A stretch of DNA of 64,000 nt from positions 248,001-312,000 of the forward strand of contig JAMPHA010000001.1 in the NCBI GenBank assembly GCA_023663615.1, given 5' to 3'. The position numbers and the translations under genes are program-made. How positions within the stretch are numbered: position 1 is the stretch's first letter; each line of letters opens with the position of its first letter. The notes below the pieces were generated by a model. It was not told the origin of the DNA. It saw nothing but the letters and a program-made list of their open reading frames with translations, and searched no databases. Positions 51,177-59,940 of this stretch are shown here, piece by piece. Source of the stretch: DLAJ01 sp023663615 (lineage in GTDB: Bacteria > Bacillota > Clostridia > Lachnospirales > Lachnospiraceae).

Positions 51177-53017
51177 TCCCCCTGCGGCAGGAGGCTGTCG
51201 CCGCCGCCCACGCCGTTTTCCGCCTCCGGATTCTCTGCGTCGGCTTCACCGCCCTCCGGACTCTCCGCGCCGTCCGCTCCGCCTTCCGGTTCTCCGTCCG
51301 CTCCCGCGCCGCCCGTCACATCGGTGATCGTCATGCCCGCGCACTTCACACGGTAAATACGCATCAAGGATTCCTCGATCCGCTCGATCGAAATTTCTCC
51401 GTTGTTGACCGCATCCAGCACGCCCTGATACGCCTCTTTGAAATTGTCCGGCTTTAAGATCATGTCGCAGCCCGCGTTGATCGCGTCAACCGCCGCCTGC
51501 GCAGATGTATAATAAGTCGTAACAGCGCCCATGTCCATTGCATCCGTGATGATGATGCCCTCGTAGCCAAGCTGCATACGCAGAATCCTTGTCACAATGT
51601 CCGAACTCATGGACGCCGGCGTATAATCCCAAGTGATCCCCGGCACGGAAATATGACTTACCATGACAAAATCCGGATTCGCTTCCAATGCCATCCGGAA
51701 CGGAACGACCTCCGTTTCCATCAGATTATTTTCCGTCATTTCATTCGTGGCACGCCCGTCATGAGAATCGGCATCCGCGCTCCCATGTCCCGGAAAATGC
51801 TTTACGCACGCGCTGATCCCGTTATCCTGCAGCCCCATGACCGCCTGCGAGACAAGCATGGCGACCGTATCTGCGTCCGTACCGAACGAACGCTCCGCGA
51901 ACATGCTGTTTTCCCCGTCATAAATATCCGCGACCGGCGCAAAGTCCACATTAAATCCATATTTCGTCAGATACTGCCCGATCCCGGAGTAGGCGATATA
52001 CACTTCTCCGCCGTCCCCCGCGGCGCCAAGCTCCCGCGCACTGCCGACATTATCAACTTCGCTTAACGCATCCGCCACCCTTGAGACGCTCCCGCCTTCT
52101 TCGTCCACTCCCAAAAAGAGCGGATATTTGCTCATTTCCAGCGTTCCCGCAAGCATTTCCGTGATCTGATCCGCACTCTGGATATTGGAGCCGAAATAAA
52201 TAATTCCCCCGACGGCATACCGTCCCAACGCCTCCTGCGTCTTTGCTCCCGCTCTCACCGCCTGCGACACATTTTCCATCATGGATTCCGGTGTTACAAA
52301 AAATAATCCCGCGACCTTCTCCTCGGTCGTCATCTGATCGATATAATATCTCGCCACTTCATCGACAGGATTCACCTCCGGTTCCGGTTCCGGCTCCGGC
52401 GTGACCGTAGGGGAATTAACTGCGATCACCTCCTGCGGCGTTACATCCTCCTCCACCGGTTCAGCCGGCTGTCTGGAGTCGATAAAGCGAATCAGCTGTT
52501 TCCCGACAAAAAACGCGCCGCAGGCAAGTCCCGCAACGATCAGCAGCAGCACAATATAAGCAATGATCTGATTGCGTATCCTGCGTTTCCTTCTGACCAC
52601 GCGTTTCGCGGAACGCTCCTCCGAGTAATCTCCGCCCGCATCGGCATCATCCTCATAGCCTTTCTCCGCGCTTCCGTCTGCACCGTCCTCATAGCCTTCC
52701 TCCGCGCTTTCGTCTGCGCCGTCCTCATCAAACTCCTCCGCGCTTCCGTCTGCGCCGTCCTCATCAAACTCCTCCGCGCTTCCGTCTGCGCCGTCCTCAT
52801 AACCTTCCTCCGCGCTTCCGTCTGCGCCGTCCTCATAGCCTTCCTCCGCGCTTTCATCGGCGCCGTCCTCATAGCCTTCCTCCGCGTAAGCGTCATCCTC
52901 ATACAGTTCTTCCGATCCGCCGTCTGCGTCCCCTTCATCCTCTATCTCATCAAATTCCTCTTCCGCTTCTTCGTACTGCTCGTCCTCATACAGATCCATA
53001 TTTTTTTTCTTGAACAT
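51173..53017 (-). CDS. Membrane-anchored GH3 beta-N-acetylhexosaminidase-like enzyme
   Basis: 614 residues from ATG 53017 (GAGG seven bases upstream). The first 150 residues are extremely acidic with 12-residue repeats (EEGYEDGADGSA, EEFDEDGADGSA; 36 nt units, about six), then Arg/Lys (KRVVRRKRRIRN) and a membrane helix IIAYIVLLLIVAGLACGAFF; so the acidic part is inside and the enzyme outside. The GH3 domain (about 230-570) shows FFVTPESMMENVSQAVRAG, the NagZ signature KHFPGHGSADADSHDG, and SHISVPGITWDYTPASMS. It should trim N-acetylglucosamine from cell-wall muropeptides or glycans. The C tail is Gly/Glu/Ala-rich. Confidence 0.88.
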   Translation of the reverse strand: MFKKKNMDLYEDEQYEEAEEEFDEIEDEGDADGGSEELYEDDAYAEEGYEDGADESAEEGYEDGADGSAEEGYEDGADGSAEEFDEDGADGSAEEFDEDGADESAEEGYEDGADGSAEKGYEDDADAGGDYSEERSAKRVVRRKRRIRNQIIAYIVLLLIVAGLACGAFFVGKQLIRFIDSRQPAEPVEEDVTPQEVIAVNSPTVTPEPEPEPEVNPVDEVARYYIDQMTTEEKVAGLFFVTPESMMENVSQAVRAGAKTQEALGRYAVGGIIYFGSNIQSADQITEMLAGTLEMSKYPLFLGVDEEGGSVSRVADALSEVDNVGSARELGAAGDGGEVYIAYSGIGQYLTKYGFNVDFAPVADIYDGENSMFAERSFGTDADTVAMLVSQAVMGLQDNGISACVKHFPGHGSADADSHDGRATNEMTENNLMETEVVPFRMALEANPDFVMVSHISVPGITWDYTPASMSSDIVTRILRMQLGYEGIIITDAMDMGAVTTYYTSAQAAVDAINAGCDMILKPDNFKEAYQGVLDAVNNGEISIERIEESLMRIYRVKCAGMTITDVTGGAGADGEPEGGADGAESPEGGEADAENPEAENGVGGGDSLLPQGE

Positions 53018-53445
53018 ATCCGTACCTCGCATCATAAATGTTGTATCCCAATGTGACATTTCTTTTTTTACTATACATGATTTTGTGCTATATTTCTACC
53101 TATTTGTAAAAAAAGCAACATAAAATATTTCCAGCCGTATTCTTTCTTCGTTTCGCGGCGTACGGTTATTCCTGTTTTCGGACATACAGAAGGGAGTATA
53201 AACGATTCGTCTATACTCCCCTCTACTCTTCGTACTCCACTTGGGTGTACCTCCATTGTTTTTTTCGTATCCGTTCCACTATTCTCTTTGTACGCGCTGT
53301 ACCGTAACCGCTGTTGCTTCTGTTACCTCATTCAGTGTACTTGTCTACGATGTGCTACTCATTTCTCTCAATACCATAATGTTGTTTGGGTGGCTGTACC
53401 TTCCTTTCATTAGGATATCTATGTAAATGTGTAACTTGTAAGTAT
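53018..53445 (-). promoter_or_regulatory. Long leader of the GH3 gene with a perfect hairpin
   Basis: About 430 bases from promoter to start codon, without a convincing gene. A 29-base perfect hairpin, GGGAGTATAGACG-AAT-CGTTTATACTCCC (53192-53220), sits in the middle with no U-run after it. A 61-codon frame (53071-53256) preceded by GGATACGAAAAAAACA overlaps the hairpin but has no strong RBS. The word GTAC recurs (GGTACAGC, AAGTACAC, CGGTACAG, GGTACACC). It might be a cis-regulatory RNA. Confidence 0.5.
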
Positions 53446-53474
53446 AATATAATACAGGCCCGTCCTTTTGTCAA
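53446..53474 (-). promoter_or_regulatory. Promoter of the GH3 gene
   Basis: On the - strand TTGACA (53469-53474), 17 bases, TATATT (53446-53451). Perfect -35. Located 430 bases upstream of the start codon. Confidence 0.82.
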
Positions 53475-53562
53475 CACATTTTTGAAATTTTTTTCAAATT
53501 TTTTGTTGATTCTTTTTTATTGTCGTTATTTTATGTTCAATTTGCTTTTTTAGGCACAATTA

Positions 53563-54315
53563 TCAGTTATTTTCTGACAACTCCGTTTCCAAATCTGTTT
53601 CCAAATCAAGTTCAGAATCCGCTGCTACGCGGATCTCCGTAAACAGCTCTGCAAGCCGTTCGTCAGGATAATGACGATCCAAAAACTGTCCCAATGCCGT
53701 GACTGCCACTTTTCCCTCCCTGCGAAGGCGCTGGCGTACACATGCCGCGATCGAGATCAGACAATCCGCAAGAAACAGAACAAACAACCCGCCTACGATG
53801 AACGGTCCCCGCCGCTGTGAGAACGATTCCACCACGCGACTCAAAACCGGATAGATCAGACGCACAGCCGCTGCCGCCGCGATCCCCCAGTAAACGGCAA
53901 ACTCCAGACAGATCCGTCCGTGAAGCTGAAATTTCTTTTTGCTGTAGTCCCACGACTTTGTCCCCAGTATTTTTTCCTGCAAATAGCCGCAGGCATATTC
54001 AAAAGCGCTTCCCAGACAGGCTCCCAAGGCAAAAAGAAACGGCAGACTTTTTCTGCGCATCGGATAAAACAAATACAGAAACCCCGCCAGCGCCACACCG
54101 TAAATCGGACTGAACGGTCCGTAGATCACGCCTTTTCGCGACATCCACTTCCCGCGCAGATGCCGGTACCAGCACATTTCCACAAGACAGCCGATCAGGC
54201 TCCCTGCAAGTACGAGCCACATCAGTTTATAAGGACACATGCCGCCTGCAAACGCGCCCGGCTGATCCTCATACCGCAACACATGTTCTCCCATCCTGTG
54301 CAATAACAGAAGCAT
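53563..54315 (-). CDS. CmpB-like putative ABC transporter permease (PF06541 type)
   Basis: 250 residues from ATG 54315 (GGAGGGAGAGTC before it). Five or so membrane helices: KLMWLVLAGSLIGCLVEMCW, VIYGPFSPIYGVALAGFLYL, LPFLFALGACLGSAFEY, ICLEFAVYWGIAAAAAVRLI and FIVGGLFVLFLADCLISIA. YGPFSPIYG and WDYSKKKFQLHGRICL are the family hallmarks. The name of the family suggests transport, yet no ATPase is nearby and the role is unknown. Acidic tail (SELDLETDLETELSENN). 58 bases after the TauE/SafE gene, same strand. Confidence 0.82.
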   Translation of the reverse strand: MLLLLHRMGEHVLRYEDQPGAFAGGMCPYKLMWLVLAGSLIGCLVEMCWYRHLRGKWMSRKGVIYGPFSPIYGVALAGFLYLFYPMRRKSLPFLFALGACLGSAFEYACGYLQEKILGTKSWDYSKKKFQLHGRICLEFAVYWGIAAAAAVRLIYPVLSRVVESFSQRRGPFIVGGLFVLFLADCLISIAACVRQRLRREGKVAVTALGQFLDRHYPDERLAELFTEIRVAADSELDLETDLETELSENN

Positions 54316-54373
54316 GACTCTCCCTCCTCTTCTCCGCCAAACCATTCCATCACAAAACCACACAGCGTAACTT

Positions 54374-55150
54374 TCAGATCAGAGAAAAAATAAAGATCGC
54401 CGCCCCCAGAACGACAAGCACAACGCCCGTCGCCCGGTTCAATGTTTTGGGCGCCGCCTTGTTCGCGAACCGCGCTGCGATCTGCGCCCATAGCAGCGTA
54501 AAAAGCACACAGAGCACAAGCGTCAGCACATCGGGCGCGCCTCCGATCGCGAAATGGGAAACCGCCCCCGTCAGCGCCGTAAAGCTCATGATGAACACGC
54601 TTGTCCCAACCGCCGTCTTTAACTCATATCCCAAAACAGACGTCAGCACAAGGAGCATCATCATGCCTCCCCCTGCGCCGACAAAACCGCAGATAAATCC
54701 GATCAGCATTCCGCACACGACCGACTGGATCAGACGCTTTTTAGCGGAAACCGCCTGCATGGACTCCTTCGTCGTCATGACCGGCTTCACAATAAATTTT
54801 ACGCCGAGCAGAAATGTCATACATACAGAAAAGCTGCCCATCGTCTGAGCCGGTACAAAACTGGAAACATAGCTGCCCACCATCGTGAACAGCAATACGG
54901 TTCCCATCATCACGAGTCCGTTCTTCACGTCCAGATTTTTATTTTTTCCATAAGTATACGCCGAAGCCGCGCTGGCGAGCACGTCGGACGCGAGCGCGAT
55001 CCCCACCGCCATATAGGGTTCCATGCCGAGAAACGTGATGAGCATGGGCGAGATCACAGCCGCGGCGCTCATACCGGCAAATCCTGTTCCGAGTCCCGCT
55101 CCCATTCCCGCAAAAAATGTCACGAGCACGGTTATCAGTATTTCCATCAT
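54374..55150 (-). CDS. TauE/SafE (TSUP) family anion transporter
   Basis: 258 residues, eight hydrophobic helices. LVTFFAGMGAGLGTGFAGMS opens it and GMLIGFICGFVGAGGGMMML is the second half of the inverted repeat; both carry the GxGxGF/GAGGG turns of the family. Members export or import sulfite, sulfoacetate, thiosulfate or organic anions; substrate unknown here. GGAGGAGA with a U-run precedes ATG 55150 but is buried in a hairpin (see the regulatory feature). Followed by the CmpB-like gene. Confidence 0.9.
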   Translation of the reverse strand: MMEILITVLVTFFAGMGAGLGTGFAGMSAAAVISPMLITFLGMEPYMAVGIALASDVLASAASAYTYGKNKNLDVKNGLVMMGTVLLFTMVGSYVSSFVPAQTMGSFSVCMTFLLGVKFIVKPVMTTKESMQAVSAKKRLIQSVVCGMLIGFICGFVGAGGGMMMLLVLTSVLGYELKTAVGTSVFIMSFTALTGAVSHFAIGGAPDVLTLVLCVLFTLLWAQIAARFANKAAPKTLNRATGVVLVVLGAAIFIFSLI

Positions 55151-55195
55151 AAAAAAATCTCCTCCGAATTAGACTATTCTAGTTCCGGAGGAGAT
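55151..55195 (-). promoter_or_regulatory. RBS-burying, terminator-like hairpin before the TauE gene
   Basis: On the - strand ATCTCCTCCG (complement of 55186-55195) pairs with CGGAGGAGAT (complement of 55157-55166) perfectly over 10 bp, and after one bulged base the stem goes on for seven more pairs (one G-U) around a four-base loop. The 3' arm is the Shine-Dalgarno sequence, and seven U's and the start codon follow. The same fold therefore looks like an intrinsic terminator and hides the RBS. A regulated attenuator or translational switch is likely. Confidence 0.72.
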
Positions 55196-55264
55196 AAAAA
55201 GCAATTAAGTTTTTGTGAAATATTTATGCAATTCGTATAAATCGTATCCATCGCACGGATTCAT

Positions 55265-55374
55265 CGAGCGCCGCATTCAAAGCGTTTACTCGTTTCGAAT
55301 CGGGGCGCCGCATTCAAAGCGTTTACTCGTTTTGAATCGGGGCGCCGCATTCAAACGGTTTACTCGTTCCGGAT
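55265..55374 (-). repeat. 37-nt minisatellite copying the end of the permease gene
   Basis: Three units (55338-55374, 55301-55337 and 55265-55300, the last 36 nt). The first contains the codons Ile-Arg-Asn-Glu-stop of the permease gene (AACGAGTAA), and the other two repeat AACGAGTAAACGCTTTGAAT. Same plan as the repeat behind the HAD gene. Confidence 0.9.
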
Positions 55375-56724
55375 CGCGGCAAGCGGACTTAAACGCATTG
55401 CCCTTAGGGACGGGAAGAATCCCGCGATCGTACCCACTACGACCGCAAAACCGATGCCAAGCAGAATCAGCCATGGCGGGATATAGGACATTTCTCCCTG
55501 CATTCCCATAAATCCACTCTCGGATTTCATGGCAAGCTGATTGAGCACCGCAGAGGCGCCATAGCTGATACCGACGCCGAAGATGCCGCCGATAAAGCCG
55601 ATAAACGCCGCTTCTAACAGGAACATGCCCTGAATATTGTGCATGTTGCAGCCGAGCACTTTCATAACGCCGATCTCCTTGGTCCGCTCGTAAATGGACA
55701 TCATCATGGTGTTGGCGATTCCGATCGCCGCCACGAACAGAGAGACCGCGCCGATACCGCCTAAGACTGCCTGCACCATCTCGTACTGCTTTTGCGAATA
55801 TTCCACCCACTCCATGTTGCTGTTCGTCTGATAGCCCATGTCGGTGATCTGCTGCTGCACTTCCGTCACATGCTCCGTGCCGTCCACATTGACCACAATA
55901 TGATTATAATAGAAATCTTTATAAGGCTTTCCTGCCCGCGTCGTCGGCTGTCCGGGGATCGCTTTATTTTTGAACACCTGCTTGAGCTTTGCGATCAGTT
56001 GGTCAATATCACAATACGCCGCATAATTATAGCGCTGGTATTCCTCCGACTCTGCGCGCTCCACACCGACCGCCGGAATAATGTACTTTTTGGGCTTTGC
56101 CACCGAAGAATTCCACTGAGACTCGTAAAACGCGTCCGTATCAAAGGTAATGAAGATATTCCCGTTCATAAAGTCAAGATCTTCAAACTGGCTCGGATCC
56201 TCCCAGTAATACGTATAATTCTTGGCAATATAAAAATTACTGATCACATTATTTCCGTAAAAAAACGTCAGCTCCGTATCATCCTGCGACGGCAGCCTGC
56301 CCTGCTCCGGCTCCATTCCCTGCGCTTCCAACGCTTCCAGCGTCATTCCCTGTATCTGCACCCAGCCGCGGTATTTACCCGACTGCCCGAGCGCCTGCGT
56401 CTCCAGAATTGGGGACACATAAGAGACATGATCGATCGCCTCAAACAGTTCCACGGTCGCATCACTCAGATAATTCTCCGTCGGATCGTTAGAACTTGAC
56501 GAGTCAGAAGAATAATAGCCGCCATAGGAGTACACATCGATCGTCGTCATGCTCCCGTAAGACTCCATCTGCTCCATTGTCGCCTTGTCAAGACCGAGTC
56601 CGATGGAAATCATGACGACAATGGATGCCGTTCCGATCACAACGCCGAGGATCGTTAAGAATGTCCGGATTTTTCTTTTCCATAAATTGCCGGCGCTCAT
56701 GCGCAGCATATCCATAAAACGCAT
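55360..56724 (-). CDS. MacB-like ABC transporter permease (FtsX family)
   Basis: 454 residues. First helix in TFLTILGVVIGTASIVVMIS right after KRKIR, then a large extracytoplasmic domain (about 45-320) and three C-terminal helices (AVSLFVAAIGIANTMMMSIY, MFLLEAAFIGFIGGIFGVGI, LILLGIGFAVVVGTIAGFFP), ending with the family motif LRAMRLSPLAAIRNE. MacB-type permeases pull on periplasmic or surface partners rather than pump small molecules through a channel. It follows the CARDB-like protein by 21 bases; the ATPase is the third member. Its 3' end lies in a 37-nt repeat. Confidence 0.92.
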   Translation of the reverse strand: MRFMDMLRMSAGNLWKRKIRTFLTILGVVIGTASIVVMISIGLGLDKATMEQMESYGSMTTIDVYSYGGYYSSDSSSSNDPTENYLSDATVELFEAIDHVSYVSPILETQALGQSGKYRGWVQIQGMTLEALEAQGMEPEQGRLPSQDDTELTFFYGNNVISNFYIAKNYTYYWEDPSQFEDLDFMNGNIFITFDTDAFYESQWNSSVAKPKKYIIPAVGVERAESEEYQRYNYAAYCDIDQLIAKLKQVFKNKAIPGQPTTRAGKPYKDFYYNHIVVNVDGTEHVTEVQQQITDMGYQTNSNMEWVEYSQKQYEMVQAVLGGIGAVSLFVAAIGIANTMMMSIYERTKEIGVMKVLGCNMHNIQGMFLLEAAFIGFIGGIFGVGISYGASAVLNQLAMKSESGFMGMQGEMSYIPPWLILLGIGFAVVVGTIAGFFPSLRAMRLSPLAAIRNE

Positions 56725-56745
56725 AGTATCCGCCCTTCCTCAAGC

Positions 56746-58710
56746 TTAGAGTATCTCGTCCGTGCTCGAATCCTCAATTTCCTTTAACATTTTCTTCTTC
56801 TTTTTCTTCTTTACTACAATGATCACGACGATGATGATCACAACGACTGCCACTGCAGCGCCGATGCCGATATAAAGCCATAAGTTGCTCTTTTTGTCAA
56901 GCTCGGCATCCCCCATCGTGTCCATATCCATGCCCGGATCCCACATGCCCGGATCGTCATACACCATCTCATAAATGAACAGGTCGATCGCCTTCTCTAC
57001 CGTCGTTACATTTCCGCTCTCATCCTCATAGGATATGTACGCGGTTACGGTTCCTTCGTTGGGCGCAATCGCCGTTACCATCGTATCGACGCTGCCCGTT
57101 CCGCCCGACTCCAGCTTACCGACAAACACATCGCCGCCGCTCACATAGGTCTGGTCAAACTTTACCTGCACATTATACAGCGTCGTCTTGCCGGTATTGT
57201 AAATGCTGAACATGATGTTGGATTCCTCGCCCGTTCCGCAGGACCCCGGCCATACGTCTACGGAGCTGACGTCATATTTGGATTCCTGATAGATCGGGAT
57301 GGAAACATTTGCCGTCTGTGTGTACGGATTTGCCTTGTCATCCTCGTAATTCATATTGACATTCAGCACATACGGCTTCTGCGCAAGATCCGCGCGCGCC
57401 GTCATTTCGATCGCAAGATCTAAGTTGCCGCCCGGCGAGATCGCATTCTGGAAGATCGTGCTGGAACCCGATGTAGGCAGGAACGGTGCGACGCCCGCAA
57501 CGGAATTTCCCTGTCCGTCCGTGCTCGCCGCTGCCTCTAAGTCAAACAGGATATTGGAAACCGTCGTCGTTGCAGAGGTATTCTGCACATGCAGCGTCAG
57601 CGTAAACGTATCGCCCGCAAATACCTGCGCAGGATTTGTCTCAAAACCGGTCACGATGATTCGCGGCGTCGAAGTTTTCCCGCCTTCCACATCACGGTCC
57701 GCCTCCGGCGATCCCTGTACATAAACGTAGGTAACGAGTTCCGCCGTTTCCACCTTATTATTGCGCTCGTACCTGACGTTAAACTTCATTTCATAATAAC
57801 CGGTCACAACATCGTCACGCGTCTGGAATATCCAGCTGACTTCCTGTCTGTGGTCATAGAGCGTCTCTGTATTTTCATTTCCTGCAAGAGAAAGAATGAT
57901 GCGGCTGTAATCCGTCTGCTCGATCTCGAACGGCCATACCTTGGAATCCACGGAAACCTGCGGCGTTACAACAACCTCGCTCAAATACTCCTCACAGTAA
58001 TTGATGACCGGCAGCACGACCTGACAAGATTTGCCGTACACTGCCGTCGGCACTTCCCAGTTATCATAAAGACCGATGTATTCGCTCGCTGAAGCGCGCG
58101 GAATCTCTTCCATACCGTACTTTGCCGCAAACTGTTCCATCTGTCCCGTGATCTGGCTGACATAGCTCATGCGCTCCGCCGAGTCCATGCCGGGATTGGA
58201 ATCAAGGAATTTTTTGGCATCATTGCAGATCGAATTCAGCTTCGTTACATTCTCTACTGTAAAAATATAGATCGTTTTTAAGTTTGTGCAGTAATTATCG
58301 AGCTTCGCCTTGGAGTAAGGGATCGTGTATTCAAACACGTCTTCCTCCGGTGTCGGTTCCGGCGTTACATAGATGATCGTCGGCTCCGGTGACGGCGTGT
58401 TGTTCAGCGGCGAAATACCATATGATGTATCTGGCGGTTCTGACGGCGATGGAGTTGGCGGCTGTGATGACGAATCAGTCGTTCCTCCGCCATCGCCGGA
58501 TTTTCCCTCTCCTGGATCATCGGTTTGGTTTGTTCCTTCATTTTCATTACTTCCACCGCCACTGTCGTCGTTACTGTCCTCGTCCTCATCATTGTCCGCC
58601 AAGACACTGCCTAAGCCGCCGTTCATTCCATAGGCTCCCGACAGATCCGCAAGCAGCATTGCCGCGATCGTCCCCGTCAGCATGATCAGGTTTCTTACTT
58701 TTCTTCTCAT
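56746..58710 (-). CDS. Surface protein with CARDB-like domains and a C-terminal anchor helix
   Basis: 654 residues, GAGGGAGAGTC before the ATG. Signal peptide MRRKVRNLIMLTGTIAAMLL, then about 70 residues of Asp/Ser/Gly/Asn and Pro-rich linker (PEPTIIYVTPEPTPEED). A helical part (about 125-200) and several beta domains follow: NEW3/CARDB-like repeats are seen at IIVTGFETNPAQVFAGDTFT and SSVDVWPGSCGTGEESNIMF. It ends with one membrane helix (LWLYIGIGAAVAVVVIIIVV) and a Lys-rich cytoplasmic tail (VVKKKKKKKMLKEIEDSS). Its place between a MacB-like ATPase and permease suggests it is the extracellular partner of that complex. Confidence 0.85.
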   Translation of the reverse strand: MRRKVRNLIMLTGTIAAMLLADLSGAYGMNGGLGSVLADNDEDEDSNDDSGGGSNENEGTNQTDDPGEGKSGDGGGTTDSSSQPPTPSPSEPPDTSYGISPLNNTPSPEPTIIYVTPEPTPEEDVFEYTIPYSKAKLDNYCTNLKTIYIFTVENVTKLNSICNDAKKFLDSNPGMDSAERMSYVSQITGQMEQFAAKYGMEEIPRASASEYIGLYDNWEVPTAVYGKSCQVVLPVINYCEEYLSEVVVTPQVSVDSKVWPFEIEQTDYSRIILSLAGNENTETLYDHRQEVSWIFQTRDDVVTGYYEMKFNVRYERNNKVETAELVTYVYVQGSPEADRDVEGGKTSTPRIIVTGFETNPAQVFAGDTFTLTLHVQNTSATTTVSNILFDLEAAASTDGQGNSVAGVAPFLPTSGSSTIFQNAISPGGNLDLAIEMTARADLAQKPYVLNVNMNYEDDKANPYTQTANVSIPIYQESKYDVSSVDVWPGSCGTGEESNIMFSIYNTGKTTLYNVQVKFDQTYVSGGDVFVGKLESGGTGSVDTMVTAIAPNEGTVTAYISYEDESGNVTTVEKAIDLFIYEMVYDDPGMWDPGMDMDTMGDAELDKKSNLWLYIGIGAAVAVVVIIIVVIIVVKKKKKKKMLKEIEDSSTDEIL

Positions 58711-58796
58711 GACTCTCCCTCTTTCCGTTTCTCGTCTTTCTAAACGTTTTCTATTTCTAAAGTTCCGATTTCTAATCGTCTTACCGTTATCGCTCT

Positions 58797-59810
58797 TTAC
58801 CCCGTTCTGCTGTCGGTCTGCTGCGGCATATTCGCCGCCGCTTCGTTGTCAGCCTGCTGCAGCCCTCCCTGCATCGGCGTACTCTCTGACGCTCCACTGA
58901 CTGCCTGCTGCGGCTCGCTCTGCATCGGCATACTCTCCGACGCTCCGCTGACAGCCTGCTGCGACCCGCTCTGCATCGACATACTCTCCGACGTTCCACC
59001 GGCTGCCTGCCGTAACTCGCTCTGCATCGGCGTACTCTCCGACGCTCCGCTGTCAGCCTGCTGCGGCTCAGTCACGCCCGACATTTCCCCGCCGTTCGCC
59101 AGAATGCCCTGCGGATTGTGATTTTCCTCGACTTTGACGATCTTCCCGTCCATGATATGTATGATCCGGTCCGCAAATCCCGCCAGATAATTGTCATGCG
59201 TTACCATGACCAACGTCTGATGCCGCTTTCTGACAATCTTCTGCATCAATTCCATAACTTCGCGCGACGTTTTGGAATCTAAGTTTCCCGTCGGCTCATC
59301 CGCAAAAATGATCTCCGGCTGCATCACGAGCGCTCTCGCCACGCCGACGCGCTGCTGCTGTCCGCCGGACATCTGCGTCGGTCTGTGCTTCATATATTTT
59401 TGCAGCCCGACCAGTCTCAGCGCCTTCTCTGCTTTTTTCCGTCTGAGAGAACGGCTCATTCCCTGAAAGTTCAACGGAAGCGCCACGTTCTCGATCGCGT
59501 TCATCGTTCCCATCAGATTAAACGACTGGAAAATAAATCCGATATGTTCCCGTCTGAATTTGACGAGCTGGTTTTCTCTTTTTTTCTCTATATGCTCCCC
59601 TGCAATGATGATCTCGCCCTTCGTAGGCTTCTCCAATCCCGCGAGCATATTGAGCAGGGTTGACTTGCCGGAACCGGAAGCGCCCACAATGGAGCAGAAC
59701 TCCCCTTTTCTGATCTCAAAATCAACGCCGTTTAACGCCCGCACCGTCTCTTCACCGACGTGGTAGAGCTTATAGAGCCCTTTTACTTTGATCGCAGCTT
59801 CTTCTGCCAT
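58797..59810 (-). CDS. MacB/LolD-type ABC ATPase with a repeat tail
   Basis: 337 residues from ATG 59810 (AAGGGG six bases before; ATG 59816 overlaps the RBS). A normal ATPase domain: Walker A GASGSGKST, signature MSGGQQQRVGVARAL, Walker B IIFADEPTGNLD, His switch MVTHD, about 230 residues in total. Behind it come about 100 residues of a 17-residue repeat (QAVSGASESMPMQSEPQ and variants; 51-nt unit, about five copies), Gln/Ser/Met-rich and disordered. This tail is not known from the family and is probably a repeat expansion that stayed in frame. It energises the permease two genes down. Confidence 0.92.
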   Translation of the reverse strand: MAEEAAIKVKGLYKLYHVGEETVRALNGVDFEIRKGEFCSIVGASGSGKSTLLNMLAGLEKPTKGEIIIAGEHIEKKRENQLVKFRREHIGFIFQSFNLMGTMNAIENVALPLNFQGMSRSLRRKKAEKALRLVGLQKYMKHRPTQMSGGQQQRVGVARALVMQPEIIFADEPTGNLDSKTSREVMELMQKIVRKRHQTLVMVTHDNYLAGFADRIIHIMDGKIVKVEENHNPQGILANGGEMSGVTEPQQADSGASESTPMQSELRQAAGGTSESMSMQSGSQQAVSGASESMPMQSEPQQAVSGASESTPMQGGLQQADNEAAANMPQQTDSRTG

Positions 59811-59940
59811 ATCCATCCCCTTGGCTTTCTTTTTCCGCTAAGCATTCCGGCGTTACGGACAGCTCCCGTCCGCACCGTTCCGGTTCTCTCATAGCGCATC
59901 TATGCATTAGACATTTCAAATGAGCAAAAAGTTGATATTT

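Noticed and set aside
53071..53256. 61-codon frame in the GH3 leader
   Set aside because: No strong RBS, overlaps a perfect hairpin, no recognisable family; kept only as a note in the leader feature.
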